The translations under genes were made by a program, and so were the position numbers. The notes under the pieces were generated by a model, which ran no database searches, was not told the DNA's origin, and saw only the letters and a program-made list of their open reading frames with translations. DNA of 64,000 nt from Stenogyne calaminthoides. Lineage: Eukaryota > Streptophyta > Magnoliopsida > Lamiales > Lamiaceae. This document shows, in pieces, positions 53,280 through 64,000 of this stretch (position 1 is its first letter; every line of letters begins with the position of its first letter). The stretch is from the NCBI GenBank assembly GCA_037126765.1, contig JBBCBC010000016.1:16914728-16978727 (forward strand), read 5' to 3'.

Positions 53280-56200
53280 TTACTGTCGAGACCTAAGCTG
53301 GATGGCATATTGAGCAATCTCCTGAGAAATGACTGTTTCATTTACCAAGCCATTCTCTAGCCTAGGAGGAGGGTATGAGTATGGACCAGGGGCAGTGATC
53401 TGAACTTTTCCTTCATCCGCAAGATTGATCCAACTTTGTAAGTACTTTGGATAGAATGTCAGCAGATAGTCAATAAAAGCTTCATTTGAATCTGAGCTCT
53501 CCCCTCTCCATTCTCTTAGCACTTCGTAGTAAAACCAGAAGGTTCTTTTAATCTCTTCCCAAGCATCATTGAACTGGATTGGCATCCACTTATCAATGTG
53601 AGGCCACTTCTGTGCTTTAGCAGTCCCTCTCCCTTGCTCACGAACTTCTTGAAACCACTTCTACGCCTCTGCTCTTCTTCCTTCTTTTTTCTTATTAAAG
53701 GCACTCCTGAGACTGAAGCAGCAGTTTTCTTGGCTTGTTCGACTTGAAGTGATCTCAGAGCTCCTTGGTATTGAAGACTTCCTTCTGCGGCTCCTCTTCA
53801 GACTCTTCAATATCCATTATCAGCTTTCTCTGAGTTGGCTTAGAAGCCTTAGCCCTTTTCCTCTCAGGTTCAACAAATGTCACAGCCTTCCTCTTGATAG
53901 GCCGCTCAGCTCCGGCTTGGCTTGTTCCAACCTTTCTTCTAGCACTCAGTTTTTCGGCAATAACATCTTGCATGGTTTCCTCAGAAACTTGAGTGTAGAC
54001 AGGCTTCTCCACCTTTTTGAATTTCAGCTTCTCAGTGGCTTCAACTTCTTTCAAGGCTTCAGCAATGCTTTTCTTCTCAGCTTCTTTGTCTGCTTTTTTC
54101 TCCAAGGTGTGTGCCAATAATACTCTCAGGTCAGCTCCGGGCCTTTCCCCCTTCTTGGCACCATACCTTGGCAGAAGTTTGGATAGTGCAGTGTCCATAT
54201 GATATTGTTCCTTTGCGACACCCGCACCTCTCCCTAACCGATCTTGCTCTTCTTCTAGCCTCCTCGGGTGGTTCTTCACCATCGAGAACTCTTTCGCATA
54301 TCTGTACCAGGCAAACCGGTTGGAGAGCCTCTTTAAACATCTCTGTCATTTTGGTCATGAGCATGGAGCCCATTTCCTCAACAGTATTCTTGATCAGCAA
54401 ATCATTCTTCTCCACCAGCTTTGCTTTTAGAAATTCAGTCCTCTCCTGATACTTTTGCTTCAGCTCTGCACTTAATTCAGCCTTGACTCCATCCATCTTT
54501 CCTTCCATGGCAGTCATCTTTTCAGTCAGAGTAGTCTGAAGTTGCATCAGGTCTAAAGTAGAACTCAGACTTTCCATCTTCTTGGACTGGCTGGCCAATG
54601 CCTCTTCAATCTGAGTCATTTTGTCCATGATTGGCACAACCTTGTCCAGCTTCTCCACAATGGGAGTGAGATCAATCTCTGGAGCATAGAGAATTTGTTG
54701 TTTGTCTGAAATTTGGTTGCTCCTTTGAGTTCGATCTCTATATCGAGCTTGGTCTCAACTCCGAGCCTCGAGATCGGCTGAGCTTGGGTTTCCACCTGAG
54801 CTTGGGTTTCCACCTGAGCCTCAGTCTGCATATCAGACATTTCAAAATTAAAGATAGAAACTTCAGTAATCTTGGCATAATTTTTAGTAGTGCCAAAAGT
54901 TACCTGAAGAGAACTAACTTCAGTCTGAGGATGTGTGACATCGGGGCTCTCAAAGATCGATCTTATCTTTCTCCATCTGAGATTGACTCTCATCATTCCC
55001 TTGTTGGTCCCCATCTTGGTTTTTGTCATTGGAGCTCGGGGCACCAACCTCAGATTTTTCCTTCTCAGCAAGCTTCCTCTTAACCAGCTCATCAAAATCT
55101 GACATTTTCATCATGAGCTTGGTTTTTCTGAACCCGGAGAACTCAGTTAGAATTGCTGTCTCCTCATTCCACCAGTCTTCACCTCTGAATGAAGCAATGT
55201 TGAGCATTTCAGGTAGAGTCTGGTTGAGAATATAGATTGTTGACCTCAGTCTGAAGAAGAGATCCTGGAGGTCAGGATATGTGCTTAGCTCAGGGTACCG
55301 GTCTAGTATGAACCGTACCCCCTTGCTTCGCCACTCAGTCTCTTCCGCTTCGCCCTTCTTCAGCTTCGGGCTCTCAGGTTCAGTAGGAAGTTCTTCTGAG
55401 GCATCAAGGAATGGATCACTCAGGAGCTCATCAAGATTCAACAGCTCCTGATGCTCAGCTACATCTGAGGATTGGGCAGGCAACTCCTCAGTTTGAATCT
55501 GAGCTTGCTCTGAGGATTGAGCTAACACTTCCTCAGTAGGAATCTGAGCAACCTCTGAGGTCTGAGGTCCTTTGAAAATTTCTTGAGAAAATTTGTCTGA
55601 GCTCAGTGACATCTCAAGAACCTCAGAGAAGACTTGCTCCTCAGTTTGCTCCTGTGTCGTGGATACAACCTGTGCCAACACTTGTAAAGGCGATTTCTGA
55701 GCTTTTTGCCCTCAGGTTGCACCTCCTCAGGTTCACTCACCTCCTCCTAAGTGGAAATCAGCATCCTTCTACGCTTGGGAGCAAGGGTTTTCTTCTTCAT
55801 TGCTTCTCCCTTCTCCTCTTCACCTCCATCAAAGCCTTCCCCCTGGCTTGATGGGCTTCTTCAGCAGCAGCAGGTGATTCCACTTTCTTCTCTTTCTTCC
55901 CTTTCAAAGTCTTTCTAGTTGTTTTAGGCTTGAACATGACCTTAGACTTTGGGAAAGGTGAGGAGTTGGCAAAAATATCCTCCTCTTCACGGCACATCTC
56001 CAAAATAAAAGCTATTTTGGTTGCATGGAGAATTTTGCCTTTGATTGAAATCGATCCACTCTCCTTCTTGATCTGCTTGGCCTGGTCACTCACCACTCTA
56101 ATCAAATACTTCAACCAATTGAAATCTGTGGTGGGTGAATCCTTGATAGCAGCCATCAATCTAAGCTTGGGAGTGCTTATCTGCTCAAAACTCCCTGATC

Positions 56201-56696
56201 GACTCATTATACACTTCCTAACAATATCTAGCAAGACTCTGTATTTCGGCTTCAAATGCCATTTATTTAGAGTTACCTCAAACTTAATAGGATGCTCTGT
56301 TATCCTATCAAAGTATTCCTGCTCCCGACCCAACATATAAGTCGTGGGATCCTCTCCTCTATCACACAACTCAAAAACATCATTCAAATTTTTAGGGACT
56401 ATATACACCTCCCGTACAAAATCTACATATTTCGAGCTATGTCTAGATGGGAAACAGTAATCTGAGATTCGATACCATCCTCATCATCTAATTTTAGATT
56501 CGAAATAAACTCTATTACCTCCTTAGAGTATTCCGCTTCCTGGTTGGCTTGCGACGAGATTTGTGAGTTTTGCGATTCGGATCATATGTAGTGCTTCTTC
56601 TTCATGGGTAGCGTTGGATGAACTTTCAAGCGACACCACATACTCGTACCATGGCTTGTTTGAAATAGCCAGTTTATCAAAGATTGAGAAAGTCAT
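53280..56696 (-). pseudogene. Element D env-position ORF (SIRE-type, coiled-coil protein)
   Basis: Homologue of the element C frame. It begins MTFSIFDKLAISNKPWYEYV at 56696, is interrupted near 56420-56520, and continues 56408-55797 (LKPKYRVLLDIVRKCIMSRS, Lys-rich tail). Then follow 55681-54950 (acidic, Gln/Glu-rich, then a DFDELVKRKLAEKEKSEVG segment), 54658-54131 (coiled coil MEKLDKVVPIMDKMTQIEEAL), 54282-53755 (basic) and 53585-53280 (EEIKRTFWFYYEVLREWRGE to the stop). Frame changes fall at 54940-54970, 54705-54780 and 54225-54320, each a small CAG/CTG-altered patch. It is about 1,100 codons if those breaks are not real. I recognise no enzyme fold, signal peptide or clear membrane anchor. 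The role is unknown; the env label is by position. Confidence 0.78.
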
Positions 56697-57353
56697 TTTG
56701 AGGATTTTGAAGTGTAGGGTTTGATTTCTAGGCAAAAAGAGTTTTGAAATTTTGCAGAGTGTTTTTTTTTGGAGACGAAGGTTTTATGAAATGGGGCTTG
56801 AATGGATTTCAAATGGATATATAGATCGATTCGTGGGAAATTGTATCGATTGATGAAAATCAACGGTTGAGATGATCACCGACTAATCGGGTATGCGAAA
56901 GGACGATCTCACGAAAAATACGCCGCCATTTTAACCTTATTGGTGATTAATTGAATCAGAGCAATTAATGACTGTTGACCTTCTTTGGCATTTCAAAGGT
57001 CCCGCCCAAAACATTCCCTTCAGGTGTTTAGTATTTATTGCAAATGATTACTGAGATTTACTTAAGCAATAAATGAGTTGCATGAGTTTTTACTTCTTCA
57101 GACTAATTTCCCTCTATCAGTCTTACTGAGTATTGACCTTGATAAAATGTCAGTATGATACTGAGTACTAAATGGGTTCAAGATGATGATCTTTGAATCT
57201 TGAGCAGATCGATTATAATCTCGAGTATCTTGACCTTCAAGACACACGAGTTTCGAGACTCGATTCAAGTATTTCAATTTTATCACGAGTTTCTCGGTAG
57301 AATCTCGAGAAAACTTCATGCATCTGAAAACCTTCAATTTTTTCAGATTTACT

Positions 57354-58800
57354 CTATACACCTGGATCCAACATCCCTAATTCAACTGATAGTTCCTGAA
57401 ATCTTGATTCAGCCAAAGGTTTAGTCAAGATATCAGCTCTATGTTTATCAGTATGAATCTTCTCCATCCTGATGTCCTTTTTCTCTATATGATCTCTGAT
57501 GAAGTGATGTTTGATATCCACATGCTTGCATCTGGTGTGCAATAGCGGATTTTGTGAAATATCAATAGCACTATTATTATCACAAAATATTGGTACTTCA
57601 TTGGCTACAATCTTATAATCCCTTAATTGTTGTCTAAGCCAAAGAATCTGTGCACAACAGCTTCTTGCAGCCATGTATTCAACTTCAGTAGTACTAGTTG
57701 CTACTGAGGTCTGTTTCTTTGAAAATCAGGATATCAGCTTACTTCCAAGAAATTGACAAGTTCCTGTAGTGGACTTCCTGTCAATTCTACATCCTCCATA
57801 ATCGAGATTCGAATAACGGTTAATTCAAGGTTATCATAAATTTGGATACCATAATCCTCTATTCATCGTGCCCTTAAGATAATTCAAGATCTTTTTGGCG
57901 ACCTCCATGTGACTAGCCTTAGGATTAGCTTGGTATCTTGCACATATCCCAACAAAGAATGTTATATCCGGCCTTTACTTGGCGTGAGATAGAGCAATGA
58001 TCCAATGATCCTCTATAATCGGTGTGACTTCATCGATTTGCCTTGAGGATCGGGATCCATCTTGTAGTTAGTATTCATAGGAATTCTAATCGCATTGCAA
58101 GTCTGCAGACACCATATTTGGCAATCAGATCTCTGGTGTACTTTGCTTGGTTGATGAAGATTCCTTCCTTTGATTGTTTCACTTGAAGTCCAAGAAAGAA
58201 ATTCATCTCCCCCATCATAGACATCTCAAACTTTCCTTTCATCAGTGTAGAAAACTTTTCACACAGCTGATGATTTGGAGATCCAAATATGATATCATCT
58301 ACATAGATCTGAACAAGTAAGATATCTTCCCCCTCTTCTATCCTGAACAAAGTTCTATCAACAGTTCCTTTGATAAAACCATGGTCAGTAAGAAACTGAG
58401 AAAGAGTATCACACCATGCTCTGGGTGCTTGCTTAAGACCATACAAGGCTTTTCTGAGCCTGTAAACTTGGTCATTCTGTCTGAAACCAGGAGGTTGTTC
58501 CACATAAACCTCTTCCTTAAGCACACCGTTCAGAAATGCACTTTTCACATCCATCTGATAGACTGTGAATTTTATGTGGGCAGCATATGCAAGAAACAAT
58601 CTGATGGCTTCTAGTCTTGCAACATGTGCAAATGTTTCATCATAATCCAAGCCTTCTTCTTGGGAATAACCTTGTGCAACTAGCCTTGCCTTGTTTCTTA
58701 CAATGTTGTTGTTCTCATCTCTTTTATTCTTGAATACCCACTTGGTTCCAATAACATTGTGCCTTTCAGGCCTATCCACTAACTCTCATACTTCATTCCT
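57354..58800 (-). pseudogene. Element D reverse transcriptase and RNase H
   Basis: Reverse transcriptase in one frame of 235 codons (58779-58075): KWVFKNKRDENNNIVRNKARL, QMDVKSAFLNG, ALYGLKQAPRAW and the catalytic IYVDDIIFG at about 58280-58313, all intact. Just upstream a TGA replaces the tryptophan of the NEVWELV motif (about 58784). RNase H (57674-57354) has IFCDNNSAIDIS, KHVDIKHHFIRDHIEKKD and the terminal ADILTKPL. The connecting part (57690-58074) is in other frames and contains CAG/CTG-type changes. The enzyme copies element RNA to DNA in cytoplasmic particles. Confidence 0.9.
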
Positions 58801-58982
58801 TGAGAATTGATTCAGCTCTTCTTGCATAGCAGCAATCCAATAAGAATCTTGTAGAGCTTATTCAATCTCAGTAGGCTCTTTCTCTGATAGGAAGCAGCAG
58901 AATAGTGCACTTTCACCATGGAACCTTCTTGTCTTAACACCATCAGTTAGATCACCCACAATCTGACTTGTAGGATGACTAT

Positions 58983-59943
58983 CTAACCAACTTCTTCTAG
59001 ATGTTCCCCTTCAATAGTATCCTCAACATTTGAAATGTTAGGTTCAGGCAGTTCATTAAACTCAGGGAACAACAAAAAAAGAGAAAGAGAATCATCTTCC
59101 TCAGGGGAAATTCCATTCAGAACATTGTCAGAGACATTTGTTCCCCTTTGGTTGATAGATTCAGAAATTGCCTCAGATGTGACCACATCTTCATTGGCAT
59201 CACATACCTGAGTCTGAACTGGTGTCTGTTCAGATTGGTTGGCTTTGTTGTGTTGGTTTTCCTTCAGTGGAGAATTTCCATCCTGAGTCTCACCATCCTG
59301 AGTTTCATCCTGAACTTCTTTGTCTGAGTCTGAGTCACTCCATTCATAGAAAGTAACTGACTTCTTCTTTTCAGGTTCAAAGGATGTTTTGTCATTCTTT
59401 TTCAGGCTTAGTCTGGTGATTCTCTTGGTCAGTTCTCCTGCATCATGTTCCTGTTTCTTCTGAACACAAATAGATTCATCAAAAATAATATGAGGTGTTT
59501 CTTCCACAATAAGAGTCCTACAGTTGTAAACTCTGAAGGCTTTAATGACTTCAAAATATCCTAAGAATATTCCTTCATCAGCTTTGCTATCAAATGTTTT
59601 CAACTGATCTTTACCATTATTGTGTATGAAACACTTGCAACCAAACACACGAAAGAAAGAAACAAGAGGCTTCCTTTCATTCCAAAGCTCGTATGGTGTT
59701 TTGCCTTGACTCTTGGTCAGCATGGATCTGTTTTGTGAATAGCATGCAGTGTTGACAGCTTCAACCTAAAATCTTTTAGGAATATCAACTTCAGCTATCA
59801 TTGTCCTTGCAGCTTCTTTTAGAGTCTTGTTCCTTCTTTCAGCAACACCATTTTGTTGAGGGGTCCTTGCAGCTGATGTTTCATGAGTTATTCCATTTGC
59901 TGCACAATAATCAGATATAATATGGTTTATAAATTAAGTTCCT
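58983..59943 (-). pseudogene. Element D integrase C-terminal region
   Basis: Starts with NGVAERRNKTLKEAARTM (catalytic Glu) at about 59870 and meets a TAG stop at 59766-59768, where the family has tryptophan (RFWVEAVNTA). It then continues as an open frame 59723-58983 (GKTPYELWNERKP, FGCKCFIHNNGKDQLKTFDSK, EGIFLGY) into a linker rich in Asp, Glu and Gln. The same TAG occurs in element C at 34046-34048. Confidence 0.88.
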
Positions 59944-61990
59944 TTATCTGATCTGATTTTGACCACACTCAAATTCTTTTTCAATCTTGAGCCTTTTTGA
60001 AGAGTTCGATAGCGGTTTTATCTGAGTCTCTTTCTTACTGAGTAAGAATATGACCCAAGTATATCTTGAGTAGTCATCAACTACCACTAGTGTATATTTC
60101 CTACCATTTGTGCTCACTGGTGTTACTGGACCAAAAAGATCCATATGCAACAATTGAAGTATTCTCTCAGTAGAAACATCTACTTTGCTTTTAAATGATG
60201 CTTTAACTTGTTTTCCTTTTTGGCATGCATCACAAACATGTTCTTTACTGAACACTTCATTTGTTAACCCCCTCACAAGTGCTAATCTTGCAAGTTTGTT
60301 CAGGGTTTTGAAATTCAGGTGATTCATCCTTTTGTGCCACAACCAACTGGTATCTGTGGAACTTTTTGCAACCAAACATGTATCTTTAGGAGTTGAACTC
60401 CAATCGCAAGAAGATACATTTCCTTTTCTAGTACCAGTTAGCAGTATTTTCTGTGAGGTATCATCTTTCACATAACATAAGTTTTTTGAGAACTCAACAT
60501 TAAATCCCTTGTCACAGAATTGGCTTATTGAAAGTAAATTATGCTTCAATCTAGATACATATGAAACACCATGGATATGAACTGAATCAATTTCAAGAGT
60601 TCCATATCCTTCAGTCTGTCCCTTGGAGTTGTCTCCAAATGTGATCTGAGGGCCTCTTTGCTCTACATAGTTACTGAGTATTTGCTTGAATCCTGTCATA
60701 TGTCTTGAACATCCACTGTCAAGATACAATACAGCAGGGGCCATTTCATCTCCACTCATCAGTGTTATGTGATCTTCAATCAGCTCAGTGCCCTTGTTTT
60801 TCACCTCCTCCACAGCCATTAGACAGATGTCATCACTGTCACTATCTGAGAACATTTCATCTGAAGAGCTGGAACCTTCTTCAGAGTGTTCTTCTTCTAC
60901 AACCATGGCTTTCTTGCTGGAGAACTTATTGTCTCTCTTTGCTTGCCTTTCTTTTCTCTCCTTAGCACTTAGGTCTTGACAATCATACTGAAAATAACCT
61001 TTCTTTTGGCAGTTATAACATCTGTTGGCATCATCATCCTGGTCACTTTCTTCTTTAGACTTAGAGTCCTTCTTTTTGGATGAAGATCCTTCAGCTTTCA
61101 GGTCTTTTCTCTTCTCAGTGGATCTGCCCTCAGCCTTTGAATCTCTCTGGTACCTGTGATTCCTGTAATGGTTTTTATATTTTCCATATCTACTATTAAG
61201 CCTTTCAAACCTACTTGCCATCAGTACTAGCTTATCCTCTAGCTCATCCTGATTTTTAGCAAGGGAGTTCTCAGACTCTCTAGTTTTACAGGTTTTATCC
61301 TTGGCTTTGAAAGCCACATTTTTACTAGATGAAGAATCATCTTTGCTGTCAGCTTTCTTTGATTTCTTATCAATTACGAACTCATAAGCTTTCAGCTCAG
61401 AGAAGACTTGTTGGTACGGCATTGAATCAATGTTCTTGGTGTTTTCAATCACCACTACATGAATATCCCATTTCTTAGATAGACCTCTAAGAATTTTCAA
61501 TGCTACTTCTCTTTGTGGATATCTCTTTCCAAGTGCATTCAGATCATTCATTATACTAGTGAATATGACTTCCAATTTGTCAATAGATTCACCATCTTCC
61601 ATTTCAAAACTGTCAAACTTTCCAATGACAACTGGAAGTTTGTTCTCCTTGATATGATCTGTGCCTTGGCACATTACAGCTAGTGTATCCCATATTTCTT
61701 TGGCAGTATTACAATGAGAAATCATTCTCATCACACCATCATCAATAGTGCTATATAGTGTGTCTTTGGCAATATAGTCTAGATTGACTAACTTCCTCTC
61801 CTCAGGAGTAAGTTGATTAGGAAATTCAATCCTGGGATCATTTCTCTCATTTTCTGTAACTCTGGGATTCACCACAGTGAATTGGAATGGTCCTTCAGAG
61901 ACCACTCTCCACTTACGTTCATGCTTAGAATACAGGTGAGCCTGCATTCTCAATCTCCACAAATAATAGCTCTCTCATCGAGAACATGGG
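59944..61990 (-). pseudogene. Element D gag, protease and integrase N-terminal region
   Basis: A 672-codon open frame (61962-59944). The true start is the ATG near 62010 (MPSKKLPMF); the frame is lost by small deletions at 61975-61990, one at a CAG-type site, before WRLRMQAHLYSKHERKW. Gag core: EIWDTLAVMCQGTDHIKENK, SIMNDLNALGK, LRGLSKKWD. Zinc knuckle CYNCQKKGYFQYDC (about 60976-61020) has tyrosine in place of histidine. Protease: LYLDSGCSRHMTG (about 60694-60734). Integrase zinc region with HKRMNHLN and CDACQKGKQ (60350-60220), then HMDLFGPV and VVVDDYSRYTWV. The frame is lost at ~60010. It is the best-preserved coding stretch of the window. Confidence 0.9.
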
Positions 61991-62123
61991 AAGTTTCTTA
62001 GAAGGCATTATGTGTCGAGCCTTTTAAGATTTCAAACAAATAAGATCTGCTTTAGGATAGACCACAAGAATCTTTTTAGCAAATAAGACTATGGTCAACA
62101 AAGCGGTGGTCAAGTTGAACCCT

Positions 62124-62137
62124 TTGCTCGATACCAC
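62124..62137 (-). other. Primer-binding site of element D
   Basis: Minus strand TGGTATCGAGCAAAGG right after the 5' LTR. It matches the tRNA-Met-type site except that CAGAG has become CGAG. Confidence 0.8.
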
Positions 62138-62138
62138 T

Positions 62139-64000
62139 TGTTGGTCTGGTGCAAACGAGTCTTTACGTGTATGGGAGGGGAATACACGTGTTCAGTGATT
62201 TTAAAACTTTTCTTTACTGAGGTCAGCTTGGGTCAGGTTGTCCTGAAGATTTGGCCCAGAGAAGCACAGATCACCCTGAGTCAAAGTCTACCTGAGACAG
62301 TAATCCTGAGCTACTTTTAGAAACCTCAGATAATCCCAATCGAGCTCGAAGTTATCGAGATATTGAGCACTGCTTTGAAAAAGCTACTCGGATGTGCGGA
62401 ATGGTTGGCCCTAAGTTTATACTTTCGTTTTTATGCTTTTTTGAAAACCTTCCTTTTAATGGAATAGTGATTAGGTGTGATTGGGTTAGATGCAACTCCG
62501 ATTGGATTGATTCCAACTGAATATTAGTGAAAATATGCTTTTAGTTAAATATATGCAACAGATAATTAATGCAGAACAGAAAGCAAATAACACAGCAAGT
62601 TATAGTGGTTCAGAGACTCAAGCTCCTACGTCCACTCTCTCTGATCTCTTCAGAGAAATTCCTTAATCACCTCCTAAGGTTTTTTCGACTACCTCGTAGT
62701 TTACTAACCTTTTTATTTTGAGCTTTCGACTACCCCGTAGTTTACTTACTCAAAAAACACACACAAGCTTTCGACTATCCAAGATAGTTTACTCACTTCT
62801 TCTAGAGTTTTTTCGACTACCTCAATGTAGTTTACTAACTCTTTACAACTCCAACTCACCAACAATCACACTCAAACTACCTTACAAAGGTTTTGGGGGT
62901 TTCTTGGTTGGTTTCAACTAGGATGAGATATCCTTTACAATTAAGAACAATGCAAAGGCTAGGATATCTCTACTAAGCTTTGGATATATCTTATCAAAAC
63001 TAGGCTTAGTGAATGAGCTCTCTTCGATATAAAGCACTTGGGAAATTCTTGGGTTTTCGAGTGCTTCAACTTGCAATAATAAGTTTGAGCTCTTGAGTTG
63101 CTTACAAATTTCCGTAACCTTCAATGTAGAGGGTCACAAGTATTTATAGGCATACACCAAGGTCATTCTTGAAAAACTATCCGTTGGAAGAGATAGCTCC
63201 ATGAGTTTTCTCTTATGGTGTGTGATGAACGACTATATTTAGGGTTTGACACTCCCTAGCATGTTTTAGGCAAAATGTTTTTCATGCAGCCAGTCCCCAC
63301 TTTTTGCGATGCGGAACATAGTACTCTTGACATGCTTGATGACTGTCGCTTTTCGATTGTCGATAAAATCTGGTGTTGTCTTCCTCTCGATTGGTTGTTG
63401 TCTTGATTAAATGTAGACAAACATAACGGCTCTTTTTGGTCAATATATCTACGGTGATATAACCTTAACAACACTTTGTTTTAGTTCCTTTTATGCGCAT
63501 CCCGAATGTCTTGGGCAATATCTATTTTTTCTAAGTAATCGCGTTCTTTCGATATTGTATCCGCCGGATAGATATTTTGATTGCCTCGGAAAAAGGTTAT
63601 CTTGAGCATTGATACATTCTTGAGTCTTGATAATTCTTGTGCCTTGATATTCTTTGTCTTGATCTTACATCTTACGTGTCTTGAGTCTTGATTGTCTTCG
63701 AGTCTTGATGTCTTCCGAGTCTTCATAGATATCTTTGAGTCTTCATCTTTGAGTCTTCATCTTTGAGTCTTGATTTCTCGATTTCTGCTTGAGTCTTGAT
63801 TTCTTAGTTTCTGCTTTAGTCTTGATTTTTCGATTTCACCTTTGAGTCTTGATTTCTCGATTTCATCTTTGAAACTTGATTTCTTGAAACTTTCTTGAGT
63901 CTTTTAATCTAACTTTGATCTATATCTGCTGACTATACACGGTGCAGATAACATCTTGAACACTCTAAAACTGAATCCTGACTCAACTATCAAGATTATC
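62139..64000 (-). repeat. Element D 5' LTR (runs off the window)
   Basis: Starts TGTTGGTCTGG and is colinear with 50905-52836. Hairpin arms at 62165-62171 and 62183-62189 (the 9-bp stem is shortened by a 2-base loss on one side). TATA at 63140-63149 (minus). The window ends about 60 bases before the expected CCCAACA end. It has many TCG/CGA replacements like its partner, though not always at the same sites. Confidence 0.92.

Larger units (their letters stand above)
50905..64000 (-). mobile_element. Copia element D (SIRE/Maximus-like), 5' LTR cut by window edge
   Basis: Largest element of the window. Read right to left: 5' LTR (from 62139, running off the window), primer site, gag-protease-integrase (61990-58983), reverse transcriptase and RNase H (58800-57354), env-position frame (56696-53280), polypurine tract (52850-52837), 3' LTR (52836-50905). 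It is colinear with element C and better preserved in pol. The five bases before the left LTR are CTACT (50900-50904). If the element is complete, the same five bases should follow the other LTR beyond the window. Confidence 0.94.

Noticed and set aside
59760..59770. Programmed stop-codon readthrough at the shared TAG of C and D
   Set aside because: The next bases GTTGAA do not match the known CARYYA readthrough context, and the stop lies within integrase rather than between gag-pol and the extra frame.

Overview
The window is nuclear DNA of a flowering plant, probably a eudicot. It is AT-rich, rich in Ty1/copia LTR retrotransposons nested inside one another, and holds only two recognisable host-gene remnants. 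One is a broken membrane receptor kinase of the LRK10-like type on the minus strand (6290-7902). The other is a single exon of a microsomal glutathione S-transferase 3 (MGST3)-like gene on the plus strand (49799-49947). I see no tRNA, rRNA, CRISPR array or bacterial gene.

Layout. 1-8423: an LTR-like fragment, a ~0.65 kb segment present twice (1779-2964 and 4303-4993), a 530-bp hAT-type MITE inserted in one of those copies, and the kinase pseudogene. 8424-24834: copia element A (minus, Angela/BARE-1-like), split by a complete related element B (plus, 13506-22511) that landed in A's gag zinc knuckle with a 5-bp target duplication. 24835-34368: an 87-bp LTR-end fragment, then SIRE/Maximus-like element C (minus) with LTR, an extra env-position reading frame and pol, running into a 500-N gap (34369-34868). 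34869-40307: element E (plus), a third, heavily eroded Angela-type copy with its 3' LTR. 40308-44160: a 69-bp tandem repeat array and unassigned sequence. 44160-46231: a diverged SIRE-like LTR holding a solo LTR (44726-45916) flanked by TTTTG. 46232-49559: the 5' end of another minus-strand copia element F. 49560-50904: the MGST3 exon and AT-rich repeats. 50905-64000: SIRE-like element D (minus), whose 5' LTR runs off the window.

The elements share the usual copia order of gag, protease, integrase, reverse transcriptase and RNase H, with a tRNA-Met-type primer site and a polypurine tract where visible. C and D also carry a downstream coiled-coil frame in the env position. Every pol copy is broken as written.

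The most striking signal cuts across these features. In sharply bounded patches the trinucleotides CAG and CTG are replaced by CGA/TCG-like strings when compared with sister copies in the same window, so CpG is gained where CHG is lost. Patch edges coincide with reading-frame breaks and with the assembly gap. My preferred reading is a base-calling or polishing artefact at CHG-methylated cytosines, so many apparent pseudogene lesions here may not be real. The second notable signal is a G-tract hairpin at the SIRE LTR ends whose stem sequence differs between two versions while pairing is kept.
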